Part shown: in pieces, positions 1 to 9,624 of the stretch
Position numbering within the stretch: position 1 is the stretch's first letter
How the letters are laid out: every line of letters starts with the position of its first letter
From: Thiothrix sp.
GTDB taxonomy: Bacteria; Pseudomonadota; Gammaproteobacteria; Thiotrichales; Thiotrichaceae
NCBI GenBank assembly: GCA_008015155.1
Contig: SSFA01000017.1
Span: forward strand, 124,001-188,000
DNA: 64,000 nt
Direction: 5' to 3'
Notes under the pieces: model-generated
What the model saw: only the letters and a program-made list of their open reading frames with translations
What the model was told of the DNA's origin: nothing
Database searches by the model: none
Program-made: the position numbers and the translations under genes

Positions 1-295
1 CCCCATCAACACCACGTAGGCCTACCCATTCTAATAGATTGCCATTAGCGGCTGAGGCCTTTAAGACATTCGCTACTTTATTTTGATTGCCGCAGGGTGT
101 GAAGCCTGTGTGTCGCAAGTCACGCGACAAAATCTCAAAAGCCATGCGCATGCTTTCTTGAATTTGGAAAATGCCCTGATTACTTTGAAAAGTTTGGCGA
201 TTTGACAGGAAAAGATTAATCACACCAGCCATAATGAAAAGGCCAATCACCATCCCAATCATTAGTTCAATCAAGTTAAAGCCGCGTTGTTTCAT
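1..295 (-). CDS. pilW: PilW-like minor pilin, N-terminal part (runs off the left edge)
   Basis: The first 98 residues of a type IV pilus assembly protein of the PilW family are visible; the rest lies left of the window. The N-terminus has the class III prepilin signature: a short basic leader MKQRG, then FNLIELMIGMVIG, so the prepilin peptidase should cut after Gly5 and leave Phe1 and Glu5 of the mature protein. The hydrophobic alpha1 helix is followed by a stretch rich in Gln and Ser, as in PilW. The ATG overlaps the pilV stop codon (ATGA), so the two are translationally coupled. Minor pilins prime pilus assembly in the inner membrane. Confidence 0.85.
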   Translation of the reverse strand, partial: MKQRGFNLIELMIGMVIGLFIMAGVINLFLSNRQTFQSNQGIFQIQESMRMAFEILSRDLRHTGFTPCGNQNKVANVLKASAANGNLLEWVGLRGVDG

Positions 296-735
296 GGCTG
301 CATCTCGATACGAACTTGTTGGGTAGCAGAGCCTTCAGTGGCGCGACTATTATTCCATTGCACTACGATAGTACAAGTTGCTGATACACAATTAATCGAG
401 CCTTTTGCATCTGTGCCTAGCAAGTTACTAATACTGGTACGCCATTGTTTAACTGAGTTATTTACAAAATGCGGATCATTGGGAACATTGTCATCCATAG
501 CAAAATTGAAAGCGCCAGCTAAGGCCTTAGTGCGTGAAATAGTCAGGATGTCAGCCATACTTTGGGCTTGAATAACCGCAATACTATGCTCTAAAGCACT
601 CACATTGTTTCTTATGGAACGTACTTGCATCGAAGCTATACCTGTTAGACCCACAGCTAGAATCACCACAGACACTAAGACCTCAATAAGGCCAGCACCT
701 CTTTGCTTTCTTAGTGTTGTTATTTTCATGAGCAA
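292..735 (-). CDS. pilV: PilV-like minor pilin
   Basis: This 147-residue protein is a PilV-type minor pilin. The leader MLMKITTLRKQRG precedes AGLIEVLVSVVILAVG, giving the prepilin peptidase site after Gly13 and the conserved Glu at mature position 5. The transmembrane helix alpha1N and the 'GLTGIASMQ' segment are typical of PilV. Two cysteines near residues 115 and 120 could form the usual C-terminal disulfide. It overlaps the upstream fimT-like gene by 10 bp and pilW by 4 bp, as in a fimT-pilV-pilW minor pilin operon. Confidence 0.85.
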   Translation of the reverse strand: MLMKITTLRKQRGAGLIEVLVSVVILAVGLTGIASMQVRSIRNNVSALEHSIAVIQAQSMADILTISRTKALAGAFNFAMDDNVPNDPHFVNNSVKQWRTSISNLLGTDAKGSINCVSATCTIVVQWNNSRATEGSATQQVRIEMQP

Positions 736-1304
736 CTAACTCCGGAGTCTTCACCTTCGTCTTCGTCGTCCTCATGATGATCCTGTTGTGGATCGCTCAC
801 ATGAGTACGGCTGCCTGAACTTAAATTGACGCAACGGATTTTTGAACCAGCTTTCAACTGAATGAAAGCCGAGCCTAATAATTGTTGATTGTTGTAAGCT
901 AAACCATCTGCTCCAAAAGTCAGGCTTTGGAAGTTAGTGGTTTGGGTCAAACCGCCGGAGCTTCTAATTAAACCGCGATTGACCACCGTCGTATTGGCCA
1001 TTAATAACCAATACTTCCAAACTCCACCACTTGTGGCGCAACCGGTTGAGGACTCAGTTTCTGCACGACAAAAACGAATCGGCGTATTGCGACGAATAGC
1101 TTCTGAACGCGCTTGGGTGAGTGCATTGACTAGCTCATTCGCTTGACTAGTAACAGCGTATTGCTGATAAGTGTTAACCAGGCTAGGTGCTGCCACACTC
1201 ATTAAAATGCTTGAAATAGCGACAACGATCATAAGCTCGATCATTGAAAATCCGCTGCTTGATTTACAGATCTTCACTGTTTTACATCCGGGTTTGTTCC
1301 ACAT
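726..1304 (-). CDS. FimT/GspH-family pseudopilin with an acidic tail
   Basis: The product is a pseudopilin of the GspH/FimT family. I chose the ATG at 1304, giving 192 residues, because it places a basic leader ending in Gly before FSMIELMIVVAIS (conserved Glu at +5); the longer reading frame adds a hydrophobic stretch unlike a prepilin leader. The region 'ANELVNALTQARSEAIRRN' is the GspH helix signature. FimT-type minor pilins can bind DNA during natural transformation. The C-terminal 25 residues are odd: after 'GSRTHVSDPQQ' comes HHEDDEDEGED and then SGVSCS, a very acidic tail not usual for the family. It is the first gene of the minor pilin group. Confidence 0.8.
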   Translation of the reverse strand: MWNKPGCKTVKICKSSSGFSMIELMIVVAISSILMSVAAPSLVNTYQQYAVTSQANELVNALTQARSEAIRRNTPIRFCRAETESSTGCATSGGVWKYWLLMANTTVVNRGLIRSSGGLTQTTNFQSLTFGADGLAYNNQQLLGSAFIQLKAGSKIRCVNLSSGSRTHVSDPQQDHHEDDEDEGEDSGVSCS

Positions 1305-1428
1305 GCTAATGGTTATTTTTTTATATAAATTAATTTTATAGACGCTTATCAGGCAAATCAAGCATCCTATTCCCGAACGGTTGCAGATTAAATAAACATG
1401 ATGATGCTGAGCAAGTGCTTAATGAGCG

Positions 1429-1455
1429 ACAAGAGCCGTAGAAATTGGCTCTTGT
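1429..1455. terminator. Inverted repeat downstream of the acyl-CoA dehydrogenase operon
   Basis: ACAAGAGCC and GGCTCTTGT form a 9-bp perfect stem with a 9-nt loop in the gap between the catabolic operon and the pilin genes. No strong U-tract follows on either strand, so it may be a weak terminator or an RNA 3'-end stabiliser. The rest of the gap (1305-1482) shows nothing else clear apart from AT-rich sequence that could hold the pilin promoter. Confidence 0.5.
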
Positions 1456-1482
1456 ATATGATTTACATAAAGATATTTTTAT

Positions 1483-3270
1483 TTAAGTTTGATTAAAATC
1501 GAAGCGTGCCAAACTAGTTCCGGCATTATTCACCGTTTCAGCATAAGCAGCTATTTGCACCCCGAAGGTGTGGAAATAGAAATGAGTCAGCTCTATTAAG
1601 TTTTGTGAATAAATTGGATCAATAGCTGCGTCGGCTTTTTTCTCTTCGGCTACTAGAGCTAAACGGGCTAATTGCCAAGCACCACAAGCTGTACCTAACA
1701 GATATAGGAAAGGGGTTGCAGCGGCTAAAACTTGCGCTTGCTGGTTTTTATCTTGCGCCAAAATCCAATCACTTGCTTTTTGTAGTGTGCCTAACATAGT
1801 TTGGAAATGGATGGCTAAATTATTTAATGCAGCTGATTGAGCCAGCATTTGCTGAGTGTGCTGCATATCAGCCATCAACTCATATAAAGTAGCACCTTGT
1901 TCCCGCAAAATTTTGCGGCCAATTAAATCATTGGCTTGAATACCGGTGGTACCTTCATAGATCGTAATAATACGAGCATCACGGAAATATTGTGCGATTC
2001 CAGTTTCTTCGACAAAGCCCATGCCGCCGAAGACCTGAATAGCATCATCGCACACTTCATTGCCTACTTCGGTACACCAGCCTTTAGCCACTGGCATTAG
2101 TAAATCCACATAGCGGCGATATTTATCCGCCACCGCTTGCTCAGGGTGATGATGCGCTAAGTCAAACCAGCCTGCCGCGGTATAAAGTAAGGAACGCATG
2201 GCCATGACTCGCGCCCGCATGGATAAAATCGCGCGTTGCACATCCGGATGGCAAATAATGGGCAAGCCGGTTTCGCCCGTCATTGCATCCCGACCTTGTA
2301 CTCGAGTGCGTGCATAATTCACTGCATATTGATAAGCACGCTCAGCTAAACCAACACCTTGCACACCCACCCCAAAGCGCGCTTCATTCATCATAATGAA
2401 CATGGTTTCTAAACCACGGTTGGCTTCACCGACTAGATAGCCAATCGCACCACCTTCATCGCCATAGCTTAAAGTGCAAGTCGGGCTACCATGAATACCC
2501 ATTTTGTGTTCAATCGAAATGCAGCGCACATCATTGCGCGTACTAGGATTGCCCTCAGCATCTAATAAATATTTCGGTACAATAAACAGCGATAAACCTT
2601 TTACTCCAGCAGGTGCATCAGGTAAACGAGCCAACACCAAATGCACAATATTTGGAGTTAATTCATGCTCGCCGTAAGAAATAAAAATCTTCTGCCCGAA
2701 TAATTTATAAGTACCGTCTTCTTGTGGCACAGCTTTAGTGCGAGTAGCCGCTAAATCCGAGCCTGCTTGTGGCTCAGTGAGATTCATGGTGCTACCCCAT
2801 TCACCACTCACCACTTTATGTAGCCAAATCTGCTTTTGCTCTTCACTAGCAGCAATTTGCAAGGCTTCCGCTTGACCTACGTTCAATTGCGGCAACATAG
2901 CAAAAGCCATATTAGTGGAAAACCACATCTCCCACACAGGGGTAGAAATCAGCTTAGGCAAGCCCTGACCACCATATTCTTGTGGCAGAGCCAAGCCAAC
3001 CCAGCCTGCCTCTCGGAATTGATCATAGGCTGCTTGCCAACCTTCTGGTGTATGTACGACTCCATCCGCTAAACGGCAGCCTTGAATATCGCCCACTCGA
3101 TTCAAAGGTGCTAATACACCGGCTGCAAACTTGCCTGCTTCTTCTAAGACAGCACTGACCACATCATTGGACGCTTCTTCGCAATTCGGTAAAGCTGCAA
3201 TCTCATCTAAACCTGCAATCGTGCTGAGAATAAATTGCATATCCCGTAACGGGGCTTGGTAATCGTACAT
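1483..3270 (-). CDS. Acyl-CoA dehydrogenase, long DmdC/AcdB-type
   Basis: This 595-residue flavoprotein oxidises an acyl-CoA to the 2-enoyl-CoA. It is of the long (about 600 aa) acyl-CoA dehydrogenase type with a C-terminal extension, the group that includes DmdC (3-methylmercaptopropionyl-CoA dehydrogenase). The FAD/substrate signature 'GSTMNLTEPQAGSDLA' (about residues 155-170), the segment 'QVFGGMGFVEETGIAQYFRDARI' and the catalytic-region 'TIYEGTTGIQANDL' are all visible. The start has a good AAGGAG site. It is the last gene of a run transcribed from the importer genes, next to thioesterase, SDR, thiolase and hydratase, so it probably performs the first oxidation of a beta-oxidation-like cycle. 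The substrate is not known. Confidence 0.85.
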   Translation of the reverse strand: MYDYQAPLRDMQFILSTIAGLDEIAALPNCEEASNDVVSAVLEEAGKFAAGVLAPLNRVGDIQGCRLADGVVHTPEGWQAAYDQFREAGWVGLALPQEYGGQGLPKLISTPVWEMWFSTNMAFAMLPQLNVGQAEALQIAASEEQKQIWLHKVVSGEWGSTMNLTEPQAGSDLAATRTKAVPQEDGTYKLFGQKIFISYGEHELTPNIVHLVLARLPDAPAGVKGLSLFIVPKYLLDAEGNPSTRNDVRCISIEHKMGIHGSPTCTLSYGDEGGAIGYLVGEANRGLETMFIMMNEARFGVGVQGVGLAERAYQYAVNYARTRVQGRDAMTGETGLPIICHPDVQRAILSMRARVMAMRSLLYTAAGWFDLAHHHPEQAVADKYRRYVDLLMPVAKGWCTEVGNEVCDDAIQVFGGMGFVEETGIAQYFRDARIITIYEGTTGIQANDLIGRKILREQGATLYELMADMQHTQQMLAQSAALNNLAIHFQTMLGTLQKASDWILAQDKNQQAQVLAAATPFLYLLGTACGAWQLARLALVAEEKKADAAIDPIYSQNLIELTHFYFHTFGVQIAAYAETVNNAGTSLARFDFNQT

Positions 3271-3284
3271 AAATTTTCTCCTTA

Positions 3285-3704
3285 TTAGTCGCAGGCAGCG
3301 CGAATATCCTCGGGGATAGGCAAGGCTTTAATTCTTAAGGTATTGTCTGGATCTTGCATAGCAAACACTCGTACTTCGCGGCCTTCACAAAGCACAAGTC
3401 CATCACGGCGAGCGACATGCTTCATGACAAAACTCTTCCCACGCCATTCTTCAATCCACGATTCGATTTCAATATCTTCGCCATAAGTCGCGGAGTTTTT
3501 AAAGCTGGCTTGAGCATCGACTAAAGGTGTGCCAATGATCCCACGCTCACGTGCAGTATCACGCCAGCTCGGAATACCACAAGCTGTAAAGAACTCACGG
3601 CTAGCGGTATCAAACCATTTAAAGTAATTGGCAAAAAAGACAATTTGCGCAGGATCACAGTCGCTAAAGGCTATCCGATAGCGATAAATATTGGTGCGTG
3701 CCAT
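3285..3704 (-). CDS. Acyl-CoA thioesterase, hot-dog fold (YbgC/4HBT type)
   Basis: The ATG at 3704, 6 nt after GGAGCTGAG, gives a 139-residue protein beginning MARTNIYRYRIAFSDCDPAQIVFFANYFKWFD. This is the 4-hydroxybenzoyl-CoA thioesterase-type hot-dog signature, in which the Asp of 'SDCDPAQIVFFANY' is the catalytic residue. Such enzymes hydrolyse aryl- or short acyl-CoA esters. It lies 8 bp after the SDR gene and 14 bp before the dehydrogenase gene. It could release a CoA-bound end product or relieve CoA trapping in this pathway. The longer frame upstream of 3704 overlaps the SDR gene and has no start signal. Confidence 0.85.
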   Translation of the reverse strand: MARTNIYRYRIAFSDCDPAQIVFFANYFKWFDTASREFFTACGIPSWRDTARERGIIGTPLVDAQASFKNSATYGEDIEIESWIEEWRGKSFVMKHVARRDGLVLCEGREVRVFAMQDPDNTLRIKALPIPEDIRAACD

Positions 3705-3712
3705 CTCAGCTC

Positions 3713-4480
3713 CTAGCGGGGTGTCATGCGTAGTGCCCCGTCCAAACGGATGGTTTCGCCATTCAGCATCATATTGCTCACAATCGTGCACACCATATTC
3801 GCAAATTCAGCCGGATAACCTAAACGCGGTGGGAAGGGCACTGATTCACCTAAAGATTGCTGAATTTCTGGAGGTAGGGAAGCCATCATTGGCGTCATAA
3901 ATAAACCGGGTGCAATTGTCACCACACGAATCCCATTTTTTGCTAGCTCTCGTGCCATCGGCAAAGTCATCGCAATGACTCCTCCTTTAGAGGCTGAGTA
4001 AGCGGCTTGGCCAATTTGCCCATCATAAGCAGCAATCGAAGCGGTATTGATAATGACGCCGCGTTCACCTTCAGCAGCAGGTTCTAAAACTGCCATCGCT
4101 GCTGCAGCTAAACGCGCCATATTGAAGCTGCCAATTAGATTAACTTGAATGGTCTTATTAAAATCCGCAAGCGGATGGGGGCCGTTTTTGCCTAAAACTT
4201 TGGCGGCATTACCAATGCCTGCGCAATTCACTAGACCGCGTAATTGCCCGAATTTAGACACGGCTAAATTCACAGTGTTTTGTGCATCGGTTTCGTCCGC
4301 GACATTGGTGCGACTGAAAATAGCACGCTCACCTAGTGCTTTAGCTAAAGCTTCACCTTGCTCGGTATTTAGATCAGCGATGACAAGATTCGCACCTTGT
4401 GCATGTAAAGCACGGACAGTAGCCTCACCTAAGCCAGAAGCACCGCCCGTCACGATAAATGTATTATTAGCAAACTCCAT
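3713..4480 (-). CDS. SDR-family 3-hydroxyacyl-CoA dehydrogenase (HSD10/type-2-like)
   Basis: This 255-residue short-chain dehydrogenase has the NAD-binding motif TGGASGLG (residues 11-18), the 'NCAGIG' segment and the YSASK catalytic Tyr/Lys. The pattern '[27 protein letters not shown]' is typical of type II 3-hydroxyacyl-CoA dehydrogenases (HSD17B10 relatives). It would oxidise the 3-hydroxyacyl-CoA made by the enoyl-CoA hydratase to the 3-ketoacyl-CoA used by the thiolase next door. A strong AGGAGG precedes the start; thiolase lies 11 bp upstream. Confidence 0.85.
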   Translation of the reverse strand: MEFANNTFIVTGGASGLGEATVRALHAQGANLVIADLNTEQGEALAKALGERAIFSRTNVADETDAQNTVNLAVSKFGQLRGLVNCAGIGNAAKVLGKNGPHPLADFNKTIQVNLIGSFNMARLAAAAMAVLEPAAEGERGVIINTASIAAYDGQIGQAAYSASKGGVIAMTLPMARELAKNGIRVVTIAPGLFMTPMMASLPPEIQQSLGESVPFPPRLGYPAEFANMVCTIVSNMMLNGETIRLDGALRMTPR

Positions 4481-4491
4481 AACTCCTCCTG

Positions 4492-5757
4492 TTATACATT
4501 CTCAAGCAAAATCGCGACACCTTGTCCACCACCAGCACAGGCAGAGGCCACGCTGTATCTTAGTCCAGATTGCTGCGCTGCGCGCGCTGCAGTAAGGCTT
4601 AATCTTACCCCAGAAGCACCCAGTGGATGTCCGATTGCAATCGCGCCCCCATTGACATTTGATTTGGAGCGCTCTAAACCAAGTTCACGTTCGCAAGCTA
4701 AATACTGCGCACCAAAGGCCTCATTGATCTCAACACGGTCAATATCATTGACTTGAATACCGGCTTTTTTCGCTGCAGCACGAATTGCTGGCGCTGGGCC
4801 AATCCCCATAATCTCGGGTGGAACCGCAACCGCTGCGCCATTTACGATTCGTGCAAGCGGTTTTAAGCCATGAGCACGTACCCAATCGCCGTGGGCGACT
4901 AACACGGCTGCTGCACCATCGACAATCGCTGAGCTATTGCCTCCGGTTTGTACGCCACCAAAAGCGGGTTTGAGTTTTTGTAAAGTCTCAAAGCTAGTAG
5001 CACGTACATGGCTATCGCGCTCAAAACTTTGCGCTCGATCAGCTAGCTTCAAACTTCTAGATTTATAGCCTTCTAAGTCCCACTGGCTATTCACGACTGG
5101 ACTGACTTCTGATTTGAAGTAACCGCTCTCCCAAGCCGCCACAGCGCGTGCAAAGCTTTCTTCCGCAAAGCGATCGACTTCTTCACGACTAATGCCATAG
5201 CGCTTGGCGAGGTTTTCAGCGGTGTCCCCCATGCCTATCCCTGGCGCAGTGTCTTTGGTGGCTTCCCAGAGAAAATCTTTAAATTCTAGTTGACCCATGC
5301 GGAAACCCGAGCGATGCGTGTAGGCCGCAATCGGATTGCGTGACATGGATTCAGTACCGACGCAGAGCACCACTTTAGCTTTACCTAAGCTGATTTGGTC
5401 AGCAGCGGTGAGGATGGTTTCAAAGCCGGTACAGCATAAGCGCTGCACTAAGAGAGCCGGCACATTGGCGTTGACACCAGCATACAGTCCAATGTGCCGG
5501 GGGAGGAAATAGGCATCGAAGCTAGCTTGCGCCATATTACCAGCAATAATGGCATTGACTTCAGAGGCAGGAATACCACTCGCTGCAAATAAACTGCGGG
5601 CTGCATAAATCCCTAAATCAGTGGGTGCGACCTCACGCAATACACCGTTGTAATCTGCAAACGGGGTACGCTGCCCAGCGACTAACCAAATGTCATCGTA
5701 GCTGGCAGTGAGGGCTGCGGCTTCGGAGTCAGCAAAAGGGTTAAGGTTTGTAGTCAT
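4492..5757 (-). CDS. Acetyl-CoA C-acyltransferase (thiolase)
   Basis: This 421-residue thiolase cleaves a 3-ketoacyl-CoA with CoA. The nucleophile is Cys108 in VQRLCCTG. The '[17 protein letters not shown]' loop supplies the active-site His, and the second Cys lies in the C-terminal CAGGGQG motif. The protein is longer than most thiolases (about 390 aa) because of an N-terminal extension of about 20 residues. Start and hydratase stop overlap as ATGA, so the pair is translationally coupled. Confidence 0.88.
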   Translation of the reverse strand: MTTNLNPFADSEAAALTASYDDIWLVAGQRTPFADYNGVLREVAPTDLGIYAARSLFAASGIPASEVNAIIAGNMAQASFDAYFLPRHIGLYAGVNANVPALLVQRLCCTGFETILTAADQISLGKAKVVLCVGTESMSRNPIAAYTHRSGFRMGQLEFKDFLWEATKDTAPGIGMGDTAENLAKRYGISREEVDRFAEESFARAVAAWESGYFKSEVSPVVNSQWDLEGYKSRSLKLADRAQSFERDSHVRATSFETLQKLKPAFGGVQTGGNSSAIVDGAAAVLVAHGDWVRAHGLKPLARIVNGAAVAVPPEIMGIGPAPAIRAAAKKAGIQVNDIDRVEINEAFGAQYLACERELGLERSKSNVNGGAIAIGHPLGASGVRLSLTAARAAQQSGLRYSVASACAGGGQGVAILLENV

Positions 5758-6530
5758 GTTTGCGGGCCTTTACCAGAGCGATTGAGAAAATGCCCGATGC
5801 GTTCTACCACTTCGGGGCTAGTTTGAGTCAGAGCTGCGGTCAGCGATTCCACAAATAAGCCATCATCTGAGGCCATATTGTTGATGCGCGAAATTGCAGA
5901 AACCATCGCCCAATTTGCCATCGGCGCATTTTCAGCAATCCGTTTGGCGAGTTGCTGGGCTTTAGCGAGGCTTTCACCTTCACCGACTAAATAGTGAGCT
6001 AAACCTAAACGCAAACCTTCATCCGCATCCAAAATACGGCCAGTGAGCATCATTTCGCACATCCGCCCTGCGCCAATAATGGTCGCTACCCGCACAGAAG
6101 CACCGCCACCGACAAAGATGCCATGCCGACCTTCAGGTAATTGATAAATCGTATTTGGCTCAGAGATGCGCACATGCGTGGCAGTAGCTAGTTCTAAACC
6201 ACCACCAATCACTGCACCTTGCATCGCAGCCACGACCGGAATGCCACCATTTTGAAGCCGATCAAAAATTCGATGCCAACCTCGTGAATGTTGCATCACA
6301 CCAAACGGTTCACGGTGTTGATGCTCAGATAAATCGAGGCCAGCACAAAAATGCTTACCTTCACCTGCCAAAATAATGACGCGAGTGCCTTCAGGGGTAG
6401 CGATTAAGGCTTGCTCTAAGGCAGCCAGTAGGCGATCACTGACGGCATTACGTTTTTCGGGGCGCGCTAGGGTCACCGTATAAATAGTCTCCTCATAGGA
6501 GGTTTTGACCAATTGTTCGCTCATGGGCAT
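5754..6530 (-). CDS. Enoyl-CoA hydratase/isomerase (crotonase family)
   Basis: This 258-residue crotonase-fold protein hydrates a 2-enoyl-CoA. The first oxyanion-hole segment is 'GKHFCAGLDLSEH' (about residues 57-69) and the second is 'GAVIGGGLELATATHVRI' (about 104-121). The usual first catalytic Glu lies in 'GGLELA', while the second catalytic acidic position in 'PEGRHGIFVGGGAS' differs from classical hydratases, which have 'PE...G..P..G'. A different crotonase reaction is therefore possible. A second in-frame ATG lies two codons into the gene. Confidence 0.85.
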   Translation of the reverse strand: MPMSEQLVKTSYEETIYTVTLARPEKRNAVSDRLLAALEQALIATPEGTRVIILAGEGKHFCAGLDLSEHQHREPFGVMQHSRGWHRIFDRLQNGGIPVVAAMQGAVIGGGLELATATHVRISEPNTIYQLPEGRHGIFVGGGASVRVATIIGAGRMCEMMLTGRILDADEGLRLGLAHYLVGEGESLAKAQQLAKRIAENAPMANWAMVSAISRINNMASDDGLFVESLTAALTQTSPEVVERIGHFLNRSGKGPQT

Positions 6531-6549
6531 ATCCTTTGGGGTTGCAGCC

Positions 6550-8412
6550 TTATACTGTTAATTGAATGACGGTTTGATCTGGCTGTGCTGCATACAATGC
6601 ATCCACCAGATGAGCGCGACGGTTCAATACCAAGCGCTGGTTGATATAGCCTTTGTCGGTGATTTCTCCAGCCTCTACAGAAGGTGGCTCAGCCATTAAT
6701 AAAGCATTGGACGCAAACATCGAGGAGCCACTGCCATTCACTCGCATCGAACGTAAACCTTGAGCTACACAAGCACGCACGGCTGGATGCGCTAATACTG
6801 CTTCAACCCTAGCATCAGCTGCTAAATCAGGACACAGGCGGCGGCATTCTGGCAGATTCGGGAACACCAAGAAACCTACGGTGCTGCGATCATGTCCAGT
6901 AACGACAATATCTTGGGCGACCGGTTTGAGTGCATCAATCCCTGCAACGCGCATTGCGCCAACATGTACCCAAGTGCCGGTAAGTAGTTTAAAGTCTTCA
7001 CTAACCCGGCCATCAAATAGCAGACCCAGCTCAGGCTTCTGTGGATCAACGAATTTCATCGCATCGCCAATCATATAAAAGCCCTCTTCATCAAAGGCTT
7101 GCTTAGTGGCTTCAGGATTTTTCCAATAGCCGGGAAACACATTTGGCCCTTTGACTCGCACTTCTAATTTGCCCGCATTCGGTACCAGTTTCAGAGTGGT
7201 TCCCGGTACCGGTACACCCACTACACCTGAGCGCTCCGCTTGGAAATGGCAATCAGTCGCCATTGGCGCAGTTTCTGTGGAACCCCAAGAAGACACCAAC
7301 ATGGTTTCACAGCTAGGCACACTAGCAGCTAATTCCTGCATCGCTGTCCATAAATGCTGAGGTAGGGCAGCACCGGCATAAAAGATATAGCGCAAATGAC
7401 GGAAAAAATTCTCACGTAAAACTGGATCTTCACGTAGTAGCGGAATCAGCATGTCATAAGCGCGAGGTACACTAAAATAAACGGTGGGTGAAATCTCACG
7501 CAGATTCTTAACAGTTTTTGCCAGCAAACCGGGAACGGGTTTACCTTCATCTAGATATAGGCTACCTCCATGTGACAGCACCATATTGAAATTATGATTA
7601 CTACCGAAAGTATGACTCCAAGGTAACCAATCGACTAAGATCGGCTTTTCTTCTTTTAAAAAGGGCCAAGCCTGTGCTTTGGCTTGTTGATTGGAGCAGA
7701 GCATACGTTGAGTATTAATTACCGCCTTGGGTACACCGGTAGAGCCAGAGGTAAACAAGAATTTGGCAATTGTGTCAGGAGTGACCTGCGCAAAAGCAGT
7801 CATGACGGCTGGCTCATCGGTGGTTGCTAAAGTATCCGCAAACCTAATGGCACCTTTTGGTAGCACAGCGCTATTGCTGCCAGCTAACACCACCGCTTCA
7901 TGTAAGTCAGCAATATGCTTTAAAGCCGGTACAAAATGATCAATCGGGTCGGCATAAATGACCCCCGGATTCATCAATTTAATATTCTCTTTCAGTTTGG
8001 CATGATCTTGCGAAAGTAGGGAATAGCCCTGAGAAATCGCACACGAAGGCACGCCAATATGCATCGCCGCTAACATGAGTAGGGCATGCTCAATCGAGTT
8101 ATCGGACAGAATCACTACAGGGCGTTCTGCCGATAAATTTTGCTTTAATAGCCAAGTCGCCAGCGCTATTACCCGCTCACGTACTTGGCTATAGCTCAAT
8201 TTTTGCCATTCACCGCTGGCATCGCGTTGTGCAAGAAACAGTTGCTCTGGCGTTGCTTTGGCCCAATGCTCTAGCCAATCACCCACACAGCGGGCATAGT
8301 TTTCATCAAAGGGAATGCCGGAGCGCAAGCATTGCGTACCATCTTCCCTGATCTCCTGTTCTACACGGGGTATTGTATAAATACGCCCACTGTTTTGAGC
8401 TTGAACTTCCAT
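6550..8412 (-). CDS. AMP-forming acyl/aryl-CoA ligase (feruloyl-CoA-synthase-like)
   Basis: This 620-residue member of the ANL superfamily activates a carboxylic acid with ATP and CoA. The P-loop-like motif FTSGSTGVPKAV is at about residues 218-229, followed by 'SSWGSTETAP' and the 'GLLFDGRVSEDFKLLTGTWV' region. The overall pattern is that of feruloyl-CoA synthases rather than long-chain fatty acyl ligases. It lies between the beta-oxidation genes and the importer genes on the same strand, so it probably activates the imported acid. GGAGGAG precedes the ATG. The exact substrate, perhaps a phenylpropanoid or other side-chain acid, is inferred. Confidence 0.85.
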   Translation of the reverse strand: MEVQAQNSGRIYTIPRVEQEIREDGTQCLRSGIPFDENYARCVGDWLEHWAKATPEQLFLAQRDASGEWQKLSYSQVRERVIALATWLLKQNLSAERPVVILSDNSIEHALLMLAAMHIGVPSCAISQGYSLLSQDHAKLKENIKLMNPGVIYADPIDHFVPALKHIADLHEAVVLAGSNSAVLPKGAIRFADTLATTDEPAVMTAFAQVTPDTIAKFLFTSGSTGVPKAVINTQRMLCSNQQAKAQAWPFLKEEKPILVDWLPWSHTFGSNHNFNMVLSHGGSLYLDEGKPVPGLLAKTVKNLREISPTVYFSVPRAYDMLIPLLREDPVLRENFFRHLRYIFYAGAALPQHLWTAMQELAASVPSCETMLVSSWGSTETAPMATDCHFQAERSGVVGVPVPGTTLKLVPNAGKLEVRVKGPNVFPGYWKNPEATKQAFDEEGFYMIGDAMKFVDPQKPELGLLFDGRVSEDFKLLTGTWVHVGAMRVAGIDALKPVAQDIVVTGHDRSTVGFLVFPNLPECRRLCPDLAADARVEAVLAHPAVRACVAQGLRSMRVNGSGSSMFASNALLMAEPPSVEAGEITDKGYINQRLVLNRRAHLVDALYAAQPDQTVIQLTV

Positions 8413-8458
8413 CGCAACTCCTCCTTTGCGTCTGTTTCTTGCGGCTTAAGACTTATTT

Positions 8459-9601
8459 TTAGGGTTGAATTAACTTAAATTCGCCAGCTTGCACTTGAAT
8501 CAATACCCGACCACGATTATCCAAACCAAAGTGGTTGTCACGGGTCATCGTAAAGACACCGTGTACACCCACAACATCCTTGCTCGCTTCTAGGGCATCA
8601 CGTAAACCTTGACGGAATTCAGGCGTGCCGGGTTTGCCCGCTTTCAGGGCTGTTGGTACGGCTGCTTCTAATAAGCGGAAAGCGTCATTGGCGTGACCTG
8701 CGAATGAGGTGAAACTCTTGTCACCATACTTTTCGTTGTATTGCTTAGTCAGTTCTTGGCCAGCCTTTTTGGAAGGATGATCATCAGGGATTTGATCAAC
8801 CACGACGACTGGGCCAATCGGCATAATCACATTCTCAGCTGCTTTCTGGGCTACTTTCATGAAAGCAGGGCTAGCAGCAGCATGAGTTTGATAAATTTGC
8901 CCTTTATAGCCGCGCTCTACTAAGCCCAATTGGGGTAAAGCAGCAGGGCTACCGGAGCCAACGACTAAAACGGCATCAGGCTTAGCACTCGTAATTTTCA
9001 GAATTTGTCCGGTGACAGAGGTATCCGTGCGGTTATAACGTTCAACTGGATCGAGCTTAATCCCTGCTTCTTCTAAAGGCTTTTTCAGAGCAGTTAGCCA
9101 GTCTTCGCCATAAGCATCCGAGAAGCCAATAAAACCTAGGGTTTTTACCCCTTTAGCTTTCATATGCTCCACTAAAGCACTAGCCATGACATCATTATGC
9201 TGGGGAGTACGGAACACCCACGTGTTTTTTTCAGCAGGCAAATTAGTCGGTGCCAAGGAAATTTGTGGGGTTTTGGTTTCAACGGCGACCTCAGTTACTG
9301 CTAATGAGGTCGGGGTCACTGAAGAACCAATCAGCACATCTACTTTATCTTCTGAGGTGAGTTTGCGTGCATTCTTAGTAGCAGCAGTCGGATCGGTGGC
9401 ATCATCTAACACGATATAATTGACTTTTTCACCGGCAATTTCAGTCGGCATCATGGCTAAAGCATTCTTTTCTGGAATGCCTAAGGCTGCACCCGGGCCA
9501 GTGGTTGATAAGCTCACACCCACATTAATATCGGCGAAGGCTAAGGATGAGGATAAAGCTAAAGCGGCTGAACAAATTAAAGCTAATGGGGTTAATTTCA
9601 T
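8459..9601 (-). CDS. Periplasmic substrate-binding protein, LivK type
   Basis: This 380-residue protein begins with a Sec signal peptide (MKLTPLALICSAALALSSSL, then AFA-D). The mature part 'INVGVSLSTTGPGAALGIPEKNALAM' is the start of a Leu/Ile/Val-type periplasmic-binding protein (peripla_BP_6). It would deliver substrate to the LivH/LivMG/LivF complex encoded upstream. Members of this family next to acyl-CoA ligases commonly bind aromatic or other carboxylic acids rather than amino acids. The start follows GGAGGAGAG. Confidence 0.9.
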   Translation of the reverse strand: MKLTPLALICSAALALSSSLAFADINVGVSLSTTGPGAALGIPEKNALAMMPTEIAGEKVNYIVLDDATDPTAATKNARKLTSEDKVDVLIGSSVTPTSLAVTEVAVETKTPQISLAPTNLPAEKNTWVFRTPQHNDVMASALVEHMKAKGVKTLGFIGFSDAYGEDWLTALKKPLEEAGIKLDPVERYNRTDTSVTGQILKITSAKPDAVLVVGSGSPAALPQLGLVERGYKGQIYQTHAAASPAFMKVAQKAAENVIMPIGPVVVVDQIPDDHPSKKAGQELTKQYNEKYGDKSFTSFAGHANDAFRLLEAAVPTALKAGKPGTPEFRQGLRDALEASKDVVGVHGVFTMTRDNHFGLDNRGRVLIQVQAGEFKLIQP

Positions 9602-9624
9602 GGTCTCTCCTCCAAATGAAAAAA

